Below are positions 25,651 through 34,966 of a stretch of DNA of 64,000 bases, piece by piece. Within the stretch, counting starts at the first letter, position 1. Each line of letters begins with the position of its first letter. This DNA is from an uncultured Alphaproteobacteria bacterium (GTDB taxonomy: Bacteria > Pseudomonadota > Alphaproteobacteria > RF32 > CAG-239). The stretch lies in contig CAJUCZ010000008.1 in the NCBI GenBank assembly GCA_910585375.1, forward strand, positions 6,977 through 70,976, given 5' to 3'. A program made the position numbers and the translations under genes. The notes under the pieces are model-generated. The model made no database searches and was not told the DNA's origin. It saw only the letters and a program-made list of their open reading frames with translations.

Positions 25651-25682
25651 AAAAAAGCGGGATTGATCTCCCGCTTTTTTAT
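25651..25682 (+). terminator. Terminator of small HTH gene A
   Basis: AAAAAAGCGGGA pairs with TCCCGCTTTTTT around a 6-nt loop. A REP-like element follows. Confidence 0.85.
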
Positions 25683-25704
25683 TTTTTCTGTTCAAAGCAG
25701 AAAC

Positions 25705-25800
25705 TCTATCACACTTCCTCCGTAGCACCGCAGGTCACAGGGCACCGTACAAACTGACGCCACACCCGGCGGGTGTGACCTCCCGACCCTGTGGATAGGT
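25705..25800. repeat. Dispersed REP-like intergenic element (copy 1)
   Basis: The copy contains the shared core GGCACCGTACAAACTGACGC, then an imperfect palindrome (CACACCCG-GCGGGTGTG) and CCTCCCGACC. Related copies lie at 50201-50460, 61605-61745 and 62528-62590. It occupies the gap between small HTH gene A and fliF. Confidence 0.7.
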
Positions 25801-25889
25801 TAAAATAATAATTTTCAAAAAATAAAATTGGATTAATTATAAACGCAGGGGAATATATTTATTCATCATTTAATAGATTGGGGAATCTA

Positions 25890-27497
25890 GTGAATAATTT
25901 TTTGCAAAGTATAAAGAACTTGTCACCGGGACGCTTGGTGTCAATTTCTGCGATTATTATCTTTTTAATCAGTTTTTTTGCTTACATTGCTACGCAGGTA
26001 AGTGCCACCGAATACGCCGTTTTGTATACGGATCTTGAACTTGAAGATGCCAAACAGATTGTAACGCGGCTTGAGACGTCAAACATCAAATATAAACTGA
26101 CCAAAAACGGTACGGAAGTTCTTGTTCCCAAAGATATGGTCAATAAAATGCGCGTTGATACGGCCGAACTGGCAATGTCTTCCAAAGGTTCAAACGTCGG
26201 ATATGAGATTTTTGACAATACCGATGCGTTGGGATCAACCAACTTTGTGCAAAACGTTAATCTGATCCGCGCCTTGGAAGGAGAGCTTGCCAGAACGATT
26301 CGCTCGGTTGACAACATCAAAAGCGCAAGGGTGCATCTGGTGTTGCCCAAAAGAGAAATGTTTTCGCGCGAGGAGCAGGCGCCTTCAGCTTCTGTTGTGG
26401 TTAAGACGGCACACGGACCGCTGGATCTGAAGAATATCCAATCGATTCAAAAACTGGTTGCGGCGGCAGTGCCGAAGCTTGATGTGAAAAATGTGGCAAT
26501 TGTTGACAGCGCCGGCAACTTGCTGACCAATAATTATGATGATGAAGAAACGCTGCAGCATGCAAATATTGAAATGATGCGCATGGAGCAGGAGCGTAAA
26601 ATGGCCATGGCCGTGCAGAACCTTTTGGAAAAAACGGTCGGCCCCGGAAAAGTCCGTGCTCAGGTCAACATTGAAATGGATATGGACAAGGTCGTCACCA
26701 ATGAAGAAATTTATGATCCCGACAGCCAGGTTGCGCGTTCGCAAAGTTCGGTTACCGAAGAGGGTGTGTCCCGTGACAACGAGTCACCGGTAACGGTCGC
26801 TCAAAACATTCCCAACGGCGACAATGTTCTGAACAATTCAGGAACTTTTAATCAGAATTCGCGGGTTGAAGAAACAATCAACTATGAAATTTCCAAAGTT
26901 GTGCGCAATAAGGTCAGAAATGCCGGTATAGTCAAACGCCTGAGCGTTGCCGTAATGGTTGACGGCCTGTACGAAAAAGACGCCAACGGCCAAATGGTAT
27001 ACCGTGACCGGACGCAGGATGAAATGGAACAACTGAGCGCTCTGGTTAAATCGGCGGTCGGATATGATGCCAACCGCGGCGATATTGTGGAAGTTGAAAA
27101 CCTGAAGTTTGTAGAAATCGCGCCGGAAACCGTTTCGGAAGAAGAAATCCTGATTATGGGCTTTACCAAAGACGAGTTAATGCGGATTGCCGAAGGTCTG
27201 GGGGTTGCAATTGTGGCTGTACTGGTTATTTTATTGGTAATTCGTCCGTTGATTAACAATGCCTTTGACGCCGGCGGAGCTTCGCAACGGTTGCTGGGTG
27301 AGAATGATGAGGAGAACCTTCTGTTGTCAAACTTCCTGAACGAAGACAATTCGGATCTTGACGAGCTTGTTACCATGAATAAGGTAGACGGCAGGGTTAA
27401 GGCCGCCTCCATCAAACGGATTAACGAGTTGGTTGACAAGAATCCGGATGCCGCGGTCAATGCCATCAGAGGCTGGCTGTATCAGAATGAAAACTAA
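25890..27497 (+). CDS. fliF: Flagellar MS-ring protein FliF
   Basis: The 535-aa protein has two transmembrane helices (about residues 16-36 and 430-450). Between them lies the periplasmic ring-building region, which includes YEIFDNTDALGSTNFVQNVNLIRALEGELARTI split over the conserved block. The cytoplasmic C-terminal tail binds FliG. GTG at 25890 is preferred because GGGGA lies 5 nt upstream; a TTG at 25878 is the alternative. It heads the long fliF-fliG-fliH-fliN-flbD-flhA-flhF-flhG run. No sigma-54 site is visible upstream. Confidence 0.95.
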   Translation: MNNFLQSIKNLSPGRLVSISAIIIFLISFFAYIATQVSATEYAVLYTDLELEDAKQIVTRLETSNIKYKLTKNGTEVLVPKDMVNKMRVDTAELAMSSKGSNVGYEIFDNTDALGSTNFVQNVNLIRALEGELARTIRSVDNIKSARVHLVLPKREMFSREEQAPSASVVVKTAHGPLDLKNIQSIQKLVAAAVPKLDVKNVAIVDSAGNLLTNNYDDEETLQHANIEMMRMEQERKMAMAVQNLLEKTVGPGKVRAQVNIEMDMDKVVTNEEIYDPDSQVARSQSSVTEEGVSRDNESPVTVAQNIPNGDNVLNNSGTFNQNSRVEETINYEISKVVRNKVRNAGIVKRLSVAVMVDGLYEKDANGQMVYRDRTQDEMEQLSALVKSAVGYDANRGDIVEVENLKFVEIAPETVSEEEILIMGFTKDELMRIAEGLGVAIVAVLVILLVIRPLINNAFDAGGASQRLLGENDEENLLLSNFLNEDNSDLDELVTMNKVDGRVKAASIKRINELVDKNPDAAVNAIRGWLYQNEN

Positions 27498-27515
27498 AAG
27501 GACGGTGTAAACGTG

Positions 27516-28538
27516 ATGAAAACAAATGTAATAGACGATTACAATCTGATTTCCGGTCAGCAAAAAGCGGCAATCTTAATGCTTTCTCTGGATGAAGAAC
27601 GCTCTGCCACACTGTTTTCTTTAATGGACGATGAGGAAATTAAAGAGCTTTCCGTGATAATGGCTTCATTGGGAAAAGTCAATTCAACGGTAGTTGAGCA
27701 GCTTTTTCAGGAGTTTACGGACAAACTGTCCAATACCGGCACGCTGATCGGTACTTATGAAAGTACGGAGCGGTTGCTGGCTAAGGCGCTGGATAAAGAC
27801 CGTGTGTCTGTCATTATGGAAGAAATCCGCGGCCCGGCCGGCCGGACAATGTGGGACAAACTCGGCAATGTTAATGAGCACGTTCTGGCAAACTATCTGA
27901 AAAATGAATATCCGCAGACCATTGCCGTTATCTTGTCCAAAATCAAGGCGGAACACGCTGCAAAGGTCATCGCGCTGCTGCCGGAAAATTTTGCCATGGA
28001 AATCGTTATGCGTATGCTGCGTATGGATTCGGTGCAAAAAGAAGTGCTGGACGGTTTGGAAAAAACGCTGCGCAAAGAGTTTATGAGCAACCTTTCCAAA
28101 TCTACGCGCCGCGATTCGCATGAGCTTATTGCCGATATTTTCAACTCTTTGGACCGCAACACCGAAAGCCGCTTTATGGAAGCTCTGGAAGAGCGTAACC
28201 GCGAGAGTGCGGAACGCGTTAAATCTTTGATGTTTACGTTTGAAGACCTTATCCGCGTTGATGCTCAGGGTATTCAGATTTTGCTGCGTAATATTGACAA
28301 AGACAAGCTTGCCATCGCATTGAAAGGCGCATCCGAACAGATTAAAGAGCTGTTCTTCAGCAATATGTCTTCCCGCGCCGGCAAAATCATCAAAGAAGAT
28401 ATGGAGGCCATGGGGCCGGTCAGACTGCGTGATGTTGAAGAAGCCCAGCAGTATGTTGTTGCCACAACCAAGGAACTGTCCAATAACGGCGAGATTGTTA
28501 TCAGCGAAGGTAAAGATAACGATGAGCTCATTTATTAG
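27516..28538 (+). CDS. fliG: Flagellar motor switch protein FliG
   Basis: The 340-aa protein has N-terminal, middle (EHPQT-type motif as NEYPQTIAVIL) and C-terminal torque-generating domains with charged residues (about 280-300). It binds the FliF C-terminus and the stator. It starts 18 bp after fliF; a GTG directly before the ATG is an alternative start. Confidence 0.95.
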   Translation: MKTNVIDDYNLISGQQKAAILMLSLDEERSATLFSLMDDEEIKELSVIMASLGKVNSTVVEQLFQEFTDKLSNTGTLIGTYESTERLLAKALDKDRVSVIMEEIRGPAGRTMWDKLGNVNEHVLANYLKNEYPQTIAVILSKIKAEHAAKVIALLPENFAMEIVMRMLRMDSVQKEVLDGLEKTLRKEFMSNLSKSTRRDSHELIADIFNSLDRNTESRFMEALEERNRESAERVKSLMFTFEDLIRVDAQGIQILLRNIDKDKLAIALKGASEQIKELFFSNMSSRAGKIIKEDMEAMGPVRLRDVEEAQQYVVATTKELSNNGEIVISEGKDNDELIY

Positions 28539-28553
28539 TTTTAGGTTTTGCTG

Positions 28554-29261
28554 ATGGGTGATTTTCAAAAATTTATGTTTGACAATTTCGTTATCGTTGA
28601 CGAGAATGAAGTCATCAAAAAAAACGCGCCCGAAGCGGAAGAAGCCGAAGAGATTGTTGAAGCGGAAGTTGAGGAACTGCCGGAAGAACCCGCCGTCGGA
28701 CCTGAACCGGTAGAACCGCCGGAGAAAACCTACACGCAGGATGAGCTGGATTCTGCCGTGACGGCGGCTGAGCAGAAAGGGTATGAAAAAGGTTTCAGAC
28801 TGGCGCAGGAAGACGCCGAAAAGGGAAACACCGCTCTGTTGGGAAATATTGATGCCAAGCTGGCAGAGGTTGTTATCAATGCCGGAGAAATGCGAAAACA
28901 GGTTGAGCAACAATATATGGCCTTAAACCGTGCTGTATTTCAAAAGCTTTTGCCTGATTTGCTGGAAGAGCAGTGTGTTGAAGTTGTGAACAAGTTTATT
29001 GCGGACAATTTTGCCAATTTTCGCACTGAGGCCAAGCTTTCGTTCTACCTCAATCCCGAAGTTATCGGCCGGGTGCAGGAACAGATTGCAAAAATGGCTC
29101 ATATTCATGATTTTGAAGGCAAAATTGCGCTGCATAAAGATGAAAAACTGGCTAAAGCTGACTGTCGCATTGAGTGGGAAAACGGCGGCGTTGAGCATTT
29201 GAGCAATAAACTATTGGAAAAAGTGGACAATTTACTTGAAGATAATGCCGCTAAAAACTAA
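28554..29261 (+). CDS. fliH: Flagellar export-apparatus regulator FliH-like protein
   Basis: The 235-aa protein has an acidic Glu/Pro-rich N-terminal region (about 22-60), a helical middle and a C-terminal FliH/FlbE-like domain. Position between fliG and fliN supports the call, since FliH (FlbE in Caulobacter) controls the FliI ATPase and docks at FliN. Sequence similarity among FliH proteins is low, so identification leans on context. The ATG at 28554 is preferred over an upstream TTG. Confidence 0.8.
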   Translation: MGDFQKFMFDNFVIVDENEVIKKNAPEAEEAEEIVEAEVEELPEEPAVGPEPVEPPEKTYTQDELDSAVTAAEQKGYEKGFRLAQEDAEKGNTALLGNIDAKLAEVVINAGEMRKQVEQQYMALNRAVFQKLLPDLLEEQCVEVVNKFIADNFANFRTEAKLSFYLNPEVIGRVQEQIAKMAHIHDFEGKIALHKDEKLAKADCRIEWENGGVEHLSNKLLEKVDNLLEDNAAKN

Positions 29262-29304
29262 GCTTAAATTTAGGGAAAACGGCTTATATAAAGAAAGGGC
29301 TTAA

Positions 29305-29658
29305 ATGAGCGAAGATTTGAAATTAGATGAATTAAACGAGAGTTCAATCATCGGCGATGACCCGATTTTGAAAGCCGATAATGGTGAAACGGATTTTGAT
29401 ATTCCGAGCTCTACCAGCGATTTGGAAGCGGTATATGAAATTCCGGTAAAAGTTTCGGCCATTCTGGGAAAAGCCCAGATGAAAGTCAGCCAGTTGATGA
29501 AGCTGAACAAAGGGACGATTATCGAACTTGACCGCAAAGTCGGCGAGGCCATAGATATTTATGTCAATAATAATCTGGTTGCCCGCGGCGAGGTTGTTGT
29601 CGTTGATGACAAATTGGGAATAACCATGACCGAGATTGTAAAAACGGTAAATAAATAA
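29305..29658 (+). CDS. fliN: Flagellar motor switch protein FliN
   Basis: The 117-aa protein has an acidic N-terminus and a C-terminal SpoA domain (about 45-115) with VSAILGKAQMKVSQLMKLNKGTIIELDR-like order and VNNNLVARGEVVVVDDKLGI. It forms the C-ring base and docks FliH. GAAAGGG precedes the ATG. Confidence 0.95.
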   Translation: MSEDLKLDELNESSIIGDDPILKADNGETDFDIPSSTSDLEAVYEIPVKVSAILGKAQMKVSQLMKLNKGTIIELDRKVGEAIDIYVNNNLVARGEVVVVDDKLGITMTEIVKTVNK

Positions 29659-29675
29659 AAGTCAAAAGAGGGGAA

Positions 29676-31037
29676 ATGGAACTTTTAATTGTTGGCACAT
29701 TAGACGGACAGATTGGGGCTGCCAGTAAAATTGCCATCAGTCAGGGCGGAAAAGTTTCTCTGGCTGATAAGATTGAAACGGCGCTTGAGATTTTGCGTTC
29801 CGGAACCAAAAATATTGAATTGGTTATGATTGATGTCAGGCTTGATATCCACAAATTTATCAGCTCTCTGACGAGCGAGCGGATAAACGTTCCGGTTGTT
29901 GCCTGCGGTGTTGCCAATGACACTTCTCTGGCTGTCAAGGCAATTAAGGCCGGCGCCAAGGAATATATCCCCCTGCCTCCCGATCCCGAACTTATCGGCG
30001 CGGTTTTGGCGGCGGCTACCCGTGAGAATCATGCCCTGATTTACGGAGATAAGAAAACCGAAGCCGTTTTGAAGATGGCCAAACAAATCGCCCCCTCCGA
30101 AGCCAGCGTATTGCTGACCGGCGAGTCCGGAACGGGTAAGGAAATTTTTTCACGCTTTATTCATGACAATTCCAAACGTGCCAACAAAAAGTTTGTTGCG
30201 GTCAATTGCGCCGCCATTCCTGAGACCTTGTTGGAATCAGAACTTTTCGGCTATGAAAAAGGCGCTTTCACCGGTGCCGTTTCCCGCCGTATCGGCAAGT
30301 TTGAAGAAGCGACCGACGGCACGTTGCTGCTTGATGAAATTTCAGAAATGGATATCAGGATTCAGGCCAAACTGCTGCGCGCCATTCAGGAAAAAGAAAT
30401 TGACCGTATCGGCGGTAAGTCCCCGATAAAAGTCAATACCCGCATTATTGCCACGTCAAACCGCAATCTTGACGATGCCGTCAAAAACGGCACTTTCCGG
30501 CAGGATTTGTACTTCCGTCTGAATGTGGTCAACATAAATATTCCGTCATTAAAAGACCGGCCGGATGACATTCCGGTTTTGGCCAAACATTTTGTAAAGA
30601 AATATTCCGAGCTTAATGATGTTCCGATGCGCGATATTTCTAAAGCGGCGGAAGAAAAACTGCTGAACTACCTCTGGCCGGGAAATGTCCGTGAACTGGA
30701 AAACACCATGCATCGTGCCGTATTGCTTGCCGCTGACGATGAAATCGGCGAAGAAGCAATTATTTTGACGGATCCGAATGCGGTTATCAACTTGGATGCT
30801 AAAGCTCCGGCGACTTCGGGTGCGGAAAAAACGGAAAAAGAAGAAAATACCGGTGCTCAGTTCGGCCAGACCGTTGCCGGTGCCGAGCGTGACCTGATTA
30901 TTGATACGCTCAAACATACTTTCGGCAACCGGACACAAGCCGCAAACATTCTCGGCATCTCTATCCGGACGCTGCGTAACAAACTGAAACAATACGAGGA
31001 GGCCGGTTATCAGGTTCCTCCGGCATCTATGGGATAA
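29676..31037 (+). CDS. flbD: Sigma-54-dependent flagellar transcription activator FlbD
   Basis: The 453-aa protein has an N-terminal receiver-like domain (about 1-115; D53 present, but the domain as a whole is the divergent FlbD type) and a central AAA+ domain. The AAA+ domain has Walker A GESGTGKE (149-156), the sigma-54-contacting GAFTGA loop (196-201) and LLLDEISEMD. The C-terminal Fis-type HTH includes NRTQAANILGISIRTLRNKL. It is the probable activator of the two sigma-54 promoters found at 20228-20312. In Caulobacter FlbD activity is gated by FliX, which is not seen here. Confidence 0.93.
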   Translation: MELLIVGTLDGQIGAASKIAISQGGKVSLADKIETALEILRSGTKNIELVMIDVRLDIHKFISSLTSERINVPVVACGVANDTSLAVKAIKAGAKEYIPLPPDPELIGAVLAAATRENHALIYGDKKTEAVLKMAKQIAPSEASVLLTGESGTGKEIFSRFIHDNSKRANKKFVAVNCAAIPETLLESELFGYEKGAFTGAVSRRIGKFEEATDGTLLLDEISEMDIRIQAKLLRAIQEKEIDRIGGKSPIKVNTRIIATSNRNLDDAVKNGTFRQDLYFRLNVVNINIPSLKDRPDDIPVLAKHFVKKYSELNDVPMRDISKAAEEKLLNYLWPGNVRELENTMHRAVLLAADDEIGEEAIILTDPNAVINLDAKAPATSGAEKTEKEENTGAQFGQTVAGAERDLIIDTLKHTFGNRTQAANILGISIRTLRNKLKQYEEAGYQVPPASMG

Positions 31038-31050
31038 TTGTAACTGAACG

Positions 31051-33177
31051 ATGGCCAAGAACCCGCAAAACGTAAGCGCCTCATTATTCGGGGGCAAATC
31101 CTTCAAAGACCTTTTGGTTTCTTCAACCAAACGCGGCGACATTTTCTTTGCGCTGGCCATTATCTTAATGCTGGTCATTTTGATTATGCCGATGCCGGCC
31201 TGGTTGTTGGATATCGCGCTGGCATTTTCTATTACCATGTCCTGCCTGGTGCTGATGACCGCCATTTTTATTGAAAAGCCGAACCAGTTCAGCGCCTTTC
31301 CGCTGGTATTGTTGATTACGACCATGTACCGGTTGTCGCTGAATCTGGCCTCCACCCGCCTGATTCTGGCGGACGGCTATCTGGGGCCGGATGCTGCCGG
31401 TCAGGTGATTAAAGCCTTCGGCGGATTTATTATGGGAAACAATTTTGTAATCGGCGTTATTGTCTTTGCCATTTTGGTTTTGGTCAACTTTGTGGTCATT
31501 ACCAAAGGTTCCGGCCGTATTGCCGAAGTTGCCGCCCGCTTTGCCTTGGACGCCATGCCCGGCAAACAGATGGCAATTGATGCAGACTTGTCTTCCGGCC
31601 TGATTACCGAAGACGAAGCCCGTGCCCGCCGCGAAGATTTGTCAAAAGAGAGCTCTTTTTACGGCGCCATGGACGGTGCATCCAAATTTGTCCGCGGTGA
31701 TGCGATTGCCGGTTTGATTATTACGTTTATTAATATCATTGCCGGTATCATTATCGGTATGGTGCAGAATGATATGACTTTTAAAGCTGCCGGCGAAACC
31801 TATACCCGTCTGACGGTCGGTGACGGATTGGTCAGTCAGGTTCCGGCGCTGATTATCTCTGTTGCGGCCGGTATTCTTGTTTCAAAGGCCGGCATGACCG
31901 ATTCAACGGATAAGGTCTTGTTTGAGCAGGTCAGCAACTATCCGAAGGCGTTGGGCATGAGCTCTTTTATGGCTCTGGCTCTGGGAATGCTCCCCGGTAC
32001 GCCGGCGGTGCCTTTTGTTTTGCTTGCCGTGTTGACCGGTGTCAGCGCCTATTATCTGGACAAGCAGCAAAAAGCCGCACAGGCCAAAGCTCAGGAGGTT
32101 TTTGAAGAAGAACAAAAACAGGGCAAAATAGCCAAGGCGGCGGATGAACCGATTTCTACAGCCTTGCGGATCGACTTGATTCGTTTGGAAATCGGTTACG
32201 GGCTGTTGCCGCTGATTAATGAGCAGACCAACAAAAAACTGACCGACCAGATTAAGGCCTTGCGCCGCTCATTGGCCTCCGAGCTCGGCTTCATCATGCC
32301 GTCTATCCGCATTCAGGATAATATGCAGCTGGAGGCCAACGAATATAATATTTACATTAAAGAGGTCAAATCCGGCAAAGGAGAGCTGCGTCCGACCCAG
32401 CTTTTGGTTATGGATCCGCGCGGCGAACCGATTACGCTGCCGGGCGAGGCGACAACAGAGCCGACCTTTGGCCTGAAAGCCATGTGGATAGACCAATCTT
32501 ATCGGGAAGAAGCCATGTTCCGCGGTTATACGGTTGTAGATCCGGCTACGGTTGTGACGACCCATATTACCGAGCTGGTTAAAGACAACATGCCGGAACT
32601 GCTGTCTTATGCCGAAACCCAAAAGCTTTTGGATGAGATGGACAAGGAACAGCAAAAGCTGGTTAAAGAGCTTATCCCTGGCAAAATCAGTCTGGGTGCG
32701 GTTCAGCGCATTTTGCAAAATCTGTTGCAGGAACGCGTTTCTATCCGCGATTTGCCGACTATTTTGGAAGGAATATCCGAGGCCGTGTCGTCAACCCGCA
32801 GCCTGATGTTGATTACCGAACATGTACGTACCCGCCTGTCCCGCCAGTTGTCTAATGCCAACACCAATGAATTTGGCATTATTCCGTTGGTGACGCTGTC
32901 GGCGGAATGGGAACAGGCTTTTGCCGAATCAATTGTCGGGGAGGGGGATGAACGCCAGCTGGCCATGGCGCCGTCAGCCCTGCAGTCTTTCATTACCAAA
33001 GTCCGCAACACGCTGGAGGAACTGGCGGCAAGGGGAGAAACGGCAGTGCTGTTGACCAGCCCGAATACCCGTCCTTTTGTGCGTTCGATTATTGAGCGCT
33101 TCCGGCCGCTGACCGTTGTAATGTCGCAGAACGAAATTTATCCAAAAGCCAAAATCAAAACCGTCGGGCAGATATAG
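31051..33177 (+). CDS. flhA: Flagellar export gate protein FlhA
   Basis: The 708-aa protein has about eight transmembrane helices in the first 335 residues. The FHIPEP-type loop (NFVVITKGSGRIAEVAARFALDAMPGKQM region) is present, as is a large cytoplasmic domain (about 370-700) that docks chaperone-substrate complexes. It starts 13 bp after flbD, in the same operon. Confidence 0.96.
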   Translation: MAKNPQNVSASLFGGKSFKDLLVSSTKRGDIFFALAIILMLVILIMPMPAWLLDIALAFSITMSCLVLMTAIFIEKPNQFSAFPLVLLITTMYRLSLNLASTRLILADGYLGPDAAGQVIKAFGGFIMGNNFVIGVIVFAILVLVNFVVITKGSGRIAEVAARFALDAMPGKQMAIDADLSSGLITEDEARARREDLSKESSFYGAMDGASKFVRGDAIAGLIITFINIIAGIIIGMVQNDMTFKAAGETYTRLTVGDGLVSQVPALIISVAAGILVSKAGMTDSTDKVLFEQVSNYPKALGMSSFMALALGMLPGTPAVPFVLLAVLTGVSAYYLDKQQKAAQAKAQEVFEEEQKQGKIAKAADEPISTALRIDLIRLEIGYGLLPLINEQTNKKLTDQIKALRRSLASELGFIMPSIRIQDNMQLEANEYNIYIKEVKSGKGELRPTQLLVMDPRGEPITLPGEATTEPTFGLKAMWIDQSYREEAMFRGYTVVDPATVVTTHITELVKDNMPELLSYAETQKLLDEMDKEQQKLVKELIPGKISLGAVQRILQNLLQERVSIRDLPTILEGISEAVSSTRSLMLITEHVRTRLSRQLSNANTNEFGIIPLVTLSAEWEQAFAESIVGEGDERQLAMAPSALQSFITKVRNTLEELAARGETAVLLTSPNTRPFVRSIIERFRPLTVVMSQNEIYPKAKIKTVGQI

Positions 33178-33191
33178 AAAGGGGCAGATAA

Positions 33192-34148
33192 ATGAAAATA
33201 AAAAGTTTCAGCGCTGCCACCTCCATGGAAGCCATGCGTCTGGCTTCCGAGGCCTTGGGACGCGATGCCGTTATTATTTCAACCGAAACGCTGGATGACG
33301 GACAGGTCAGGATTACCGCCGCGCTGGAAGAAAAAGAAGAAATCAGCTTTAATGAAGACGATGAGCTGGAATTGCTGGACAGCCGTACGGTTTTTGATGA
33401 CAGTATTATCCGTGAATGTCTGGACTACCACTCTGTGCTGGATTTGGTCAAAGAGCGGGTATTGTCACGGGCGCGCAGCATCAGCAAGACTCAGAAAATT
33501 TTTGATGACCAAAAACTTCTGACTGCCTGTTTTAAGGAAATGTTCAACTTTTCGGCACCGCTGAATACGCCGTCAAAAATCAAACTTTTTATGGGGACGT
33601 CGGGCAGCGGTAAGTCAACCGCTATTGCCAAAACGGCCACACAGGCCAAGTTAAAAAATATTTCGGCCGGTATTGTTTCGACCGACAATGTCAGAGCCGG
33701 CGCCAATCAGCAATTGGAAGCTTTTGCCAAAATTCTTGATGTTGATTTTATGTTTTGCAAAAACGGTCGGATGTTGTTTGAAACCGTAAAAGAAATTGAA
33801 AATAAATATGAACTTATCTTAATTGATACGCCGGGAATTAATCCGTTTGTTCCGGAAGACGTCGGGAAAGTCAGCGCCTTTGTCGAAGCTGTCAGCGCTG
33901 ATGCGATTCTGACCATGGCTTCGGGTCTGAATACTTATGAGGCAATAGAAATAGCCGAAATTTTTACTGAACTTGGCGCCCGCTATCTCATGCCGACCAG
34001 AATGGATTTAACGCGGCGTATCGGGTCCTTGTTGTCTGTTGCCAGCTGTTGCGAACTCGGCTTTTGTTCGGCCGGAGTCAGCGCCAGTATCGCCAAAGGG
34101 CTGGCAGAAATCACCCCTCGGTCTTTGGCTCGCTTAATTTTGGAATGA
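33192..34148 (+). CDS. flhF: SRP-type flagellar GTPase FlhF
   Basis: The 318-aa protein is shorter than the enteric/Pseudomonas FlhF. A basic-poor N-terminal part (KIKSF-A-SMEAMRLASEALGRDAVIIST) is followed by the SRP-like NG domain with P-loop GTSGSGKST, TDNVRAGANQQLEAFA and DTPGIN in place of the usual DTAGR. FlhF helps place the flagellum at the pole with FlhG, the next gene. GAAAGGGG precedes the ATG. Confidence 0.9.
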   Translation: MKIKSFSAATSMEAMRLASEALGRDAVIISTETLDDGQVRITAALEEKEEISFNEDDELELLDSRTVFDDSIIRECLDYHSVLDLVKERVLSRARSISKTQKIFDDQKLLTACFKEMFNFSAPLNTPSKIKLFMGTSGSGKSTAIAKTATQAKLKNISAGIVSTDNVRAGANQQLEAFAKILDVDFMFCKNGRMLFETVKEIENKYELILIDTPGINPFVPEDVGKVSAFVEAVSADAILTMASGLNTYEAIEIAEIFTELGARYLMPTRMDLTRRIGSLLSVASCCELGFCSAGVSASIAKGLAEITPRSLARLILE

Positions 34149-34159
34149 AAGAGGTCTGC

Positions 34160-34966
34160 ATGGAAAACATGAGTGAAAATTTACAGATTATGCCGCGTGG
34201 CGCCGGAGCCCGCACCTCCCGTAAAGGCCGCAACATGATTGCGGTTGCTTCCGGCAAAGGCGGTGTCGGCAAGACATGGTTTTCAATCACGCTGGCTCAT
34301 GCACTGAGCGGCTTCAAGCAGCATACGCTTTTATTTGACGGCGATTTGGGGCTGGCGAATATAGATATCCAGCTCGGTTTGATGGCCAAATACGATCTTG
34401 GCAGCGTTGTCACCGGCGCTTTGACCTTAAATCAGGCTGTTTATCACTATGACAAAGGGCATTTTGACATAATTGCCGGCCGTTCAGGTTCTGCGGGACT
34501 TGCATCCCTGCCCATTGGCCGGTTGCAGATTCTGGGAGAAGATTTGAGCGCCCTTTCCGGAAATTATGATAAAGTAATTCTGGACATGGGAGCGGGCGTG
34601 GAAAAGCCGGTGCGTATCTTATCCGGTCTGGCCGAAAAAATTATTGTCGTCTGCACGGATGAACCGACTTCACTGACCGATGCCTATGCTTTTATTAAGA
34701 TTATGAGCATGCAGTACAGCCGTAGCGATATTAATATCGTGGTCAATCAGGCCAATTCGCTGCGCGAAGGGCAACGGACGTATGATACGCTGCTTAAGGC
34801 CTGCCGCAATTTCTTAAAAATCAATCCGCCGCTTTTGGGCATAGTCCGCCGCGACACCCGTGTGCGCGATTCCATTCGGAACCAGACTTCCATCTTAAAC
34901 CGCTATCCCACGTCCGAGGCCGCTGAAGACGTGATAGCCATTGCCGGAAAGCTGATAAATGGATAG
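34160..34966 (+). CDS. flhG: MinD-like ATPase FlhG
   Basis: The 268-aa ParA/MinD-family protein has the deviant Walker A SGKGGVGKT (31-39), the DGDLGLANIDIQLG switch and VVCTDEPTSLTDAYAFIK. It regulates flagellar number and FlhF GTPase activity. The ATG at 34160 is chosen because GAGG lies 5 nt upstream. It overlaps the next gene by 8 bp. Confidence 0.92.
   Translation: MENMSENLQIMPRGAGARTSRKGRNMIAVASGKGGVGKTWFSITLAHALSGFKQHTLLFDGDLGLANIDIQLGLMAKYDLGSVVTGALTLNQAVYHYDKGHFDIIAGRSGSAGLASLPIGRLQILGEDLSALSGNYDKVILDMGAGVEKPVRILSGLAEKIIVVCTDEPTSLTDAYAFIKIMSMQYSRSDINIVVNQANSLREGQRTYDTLLKACRNFLKINPPLLGIVRRDTRVRDSIRNQTSILNRYPTSEAAEDVIAIAGKLING

Noticed and set aside
27684..28913. A 409-codon minus-strand frame opposite fliG and fliH
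   Set aside because: It lies wholly antisense to two clearly conserved genes and has no recognisable family. Its amino-acid pattern mirrors the codon bias of the sense genes.
30549..31355. A 268-codon minus-strand frame across flbD and flhA
   Set aside because: Antisense to two clear flagellar genes and no plausible start.
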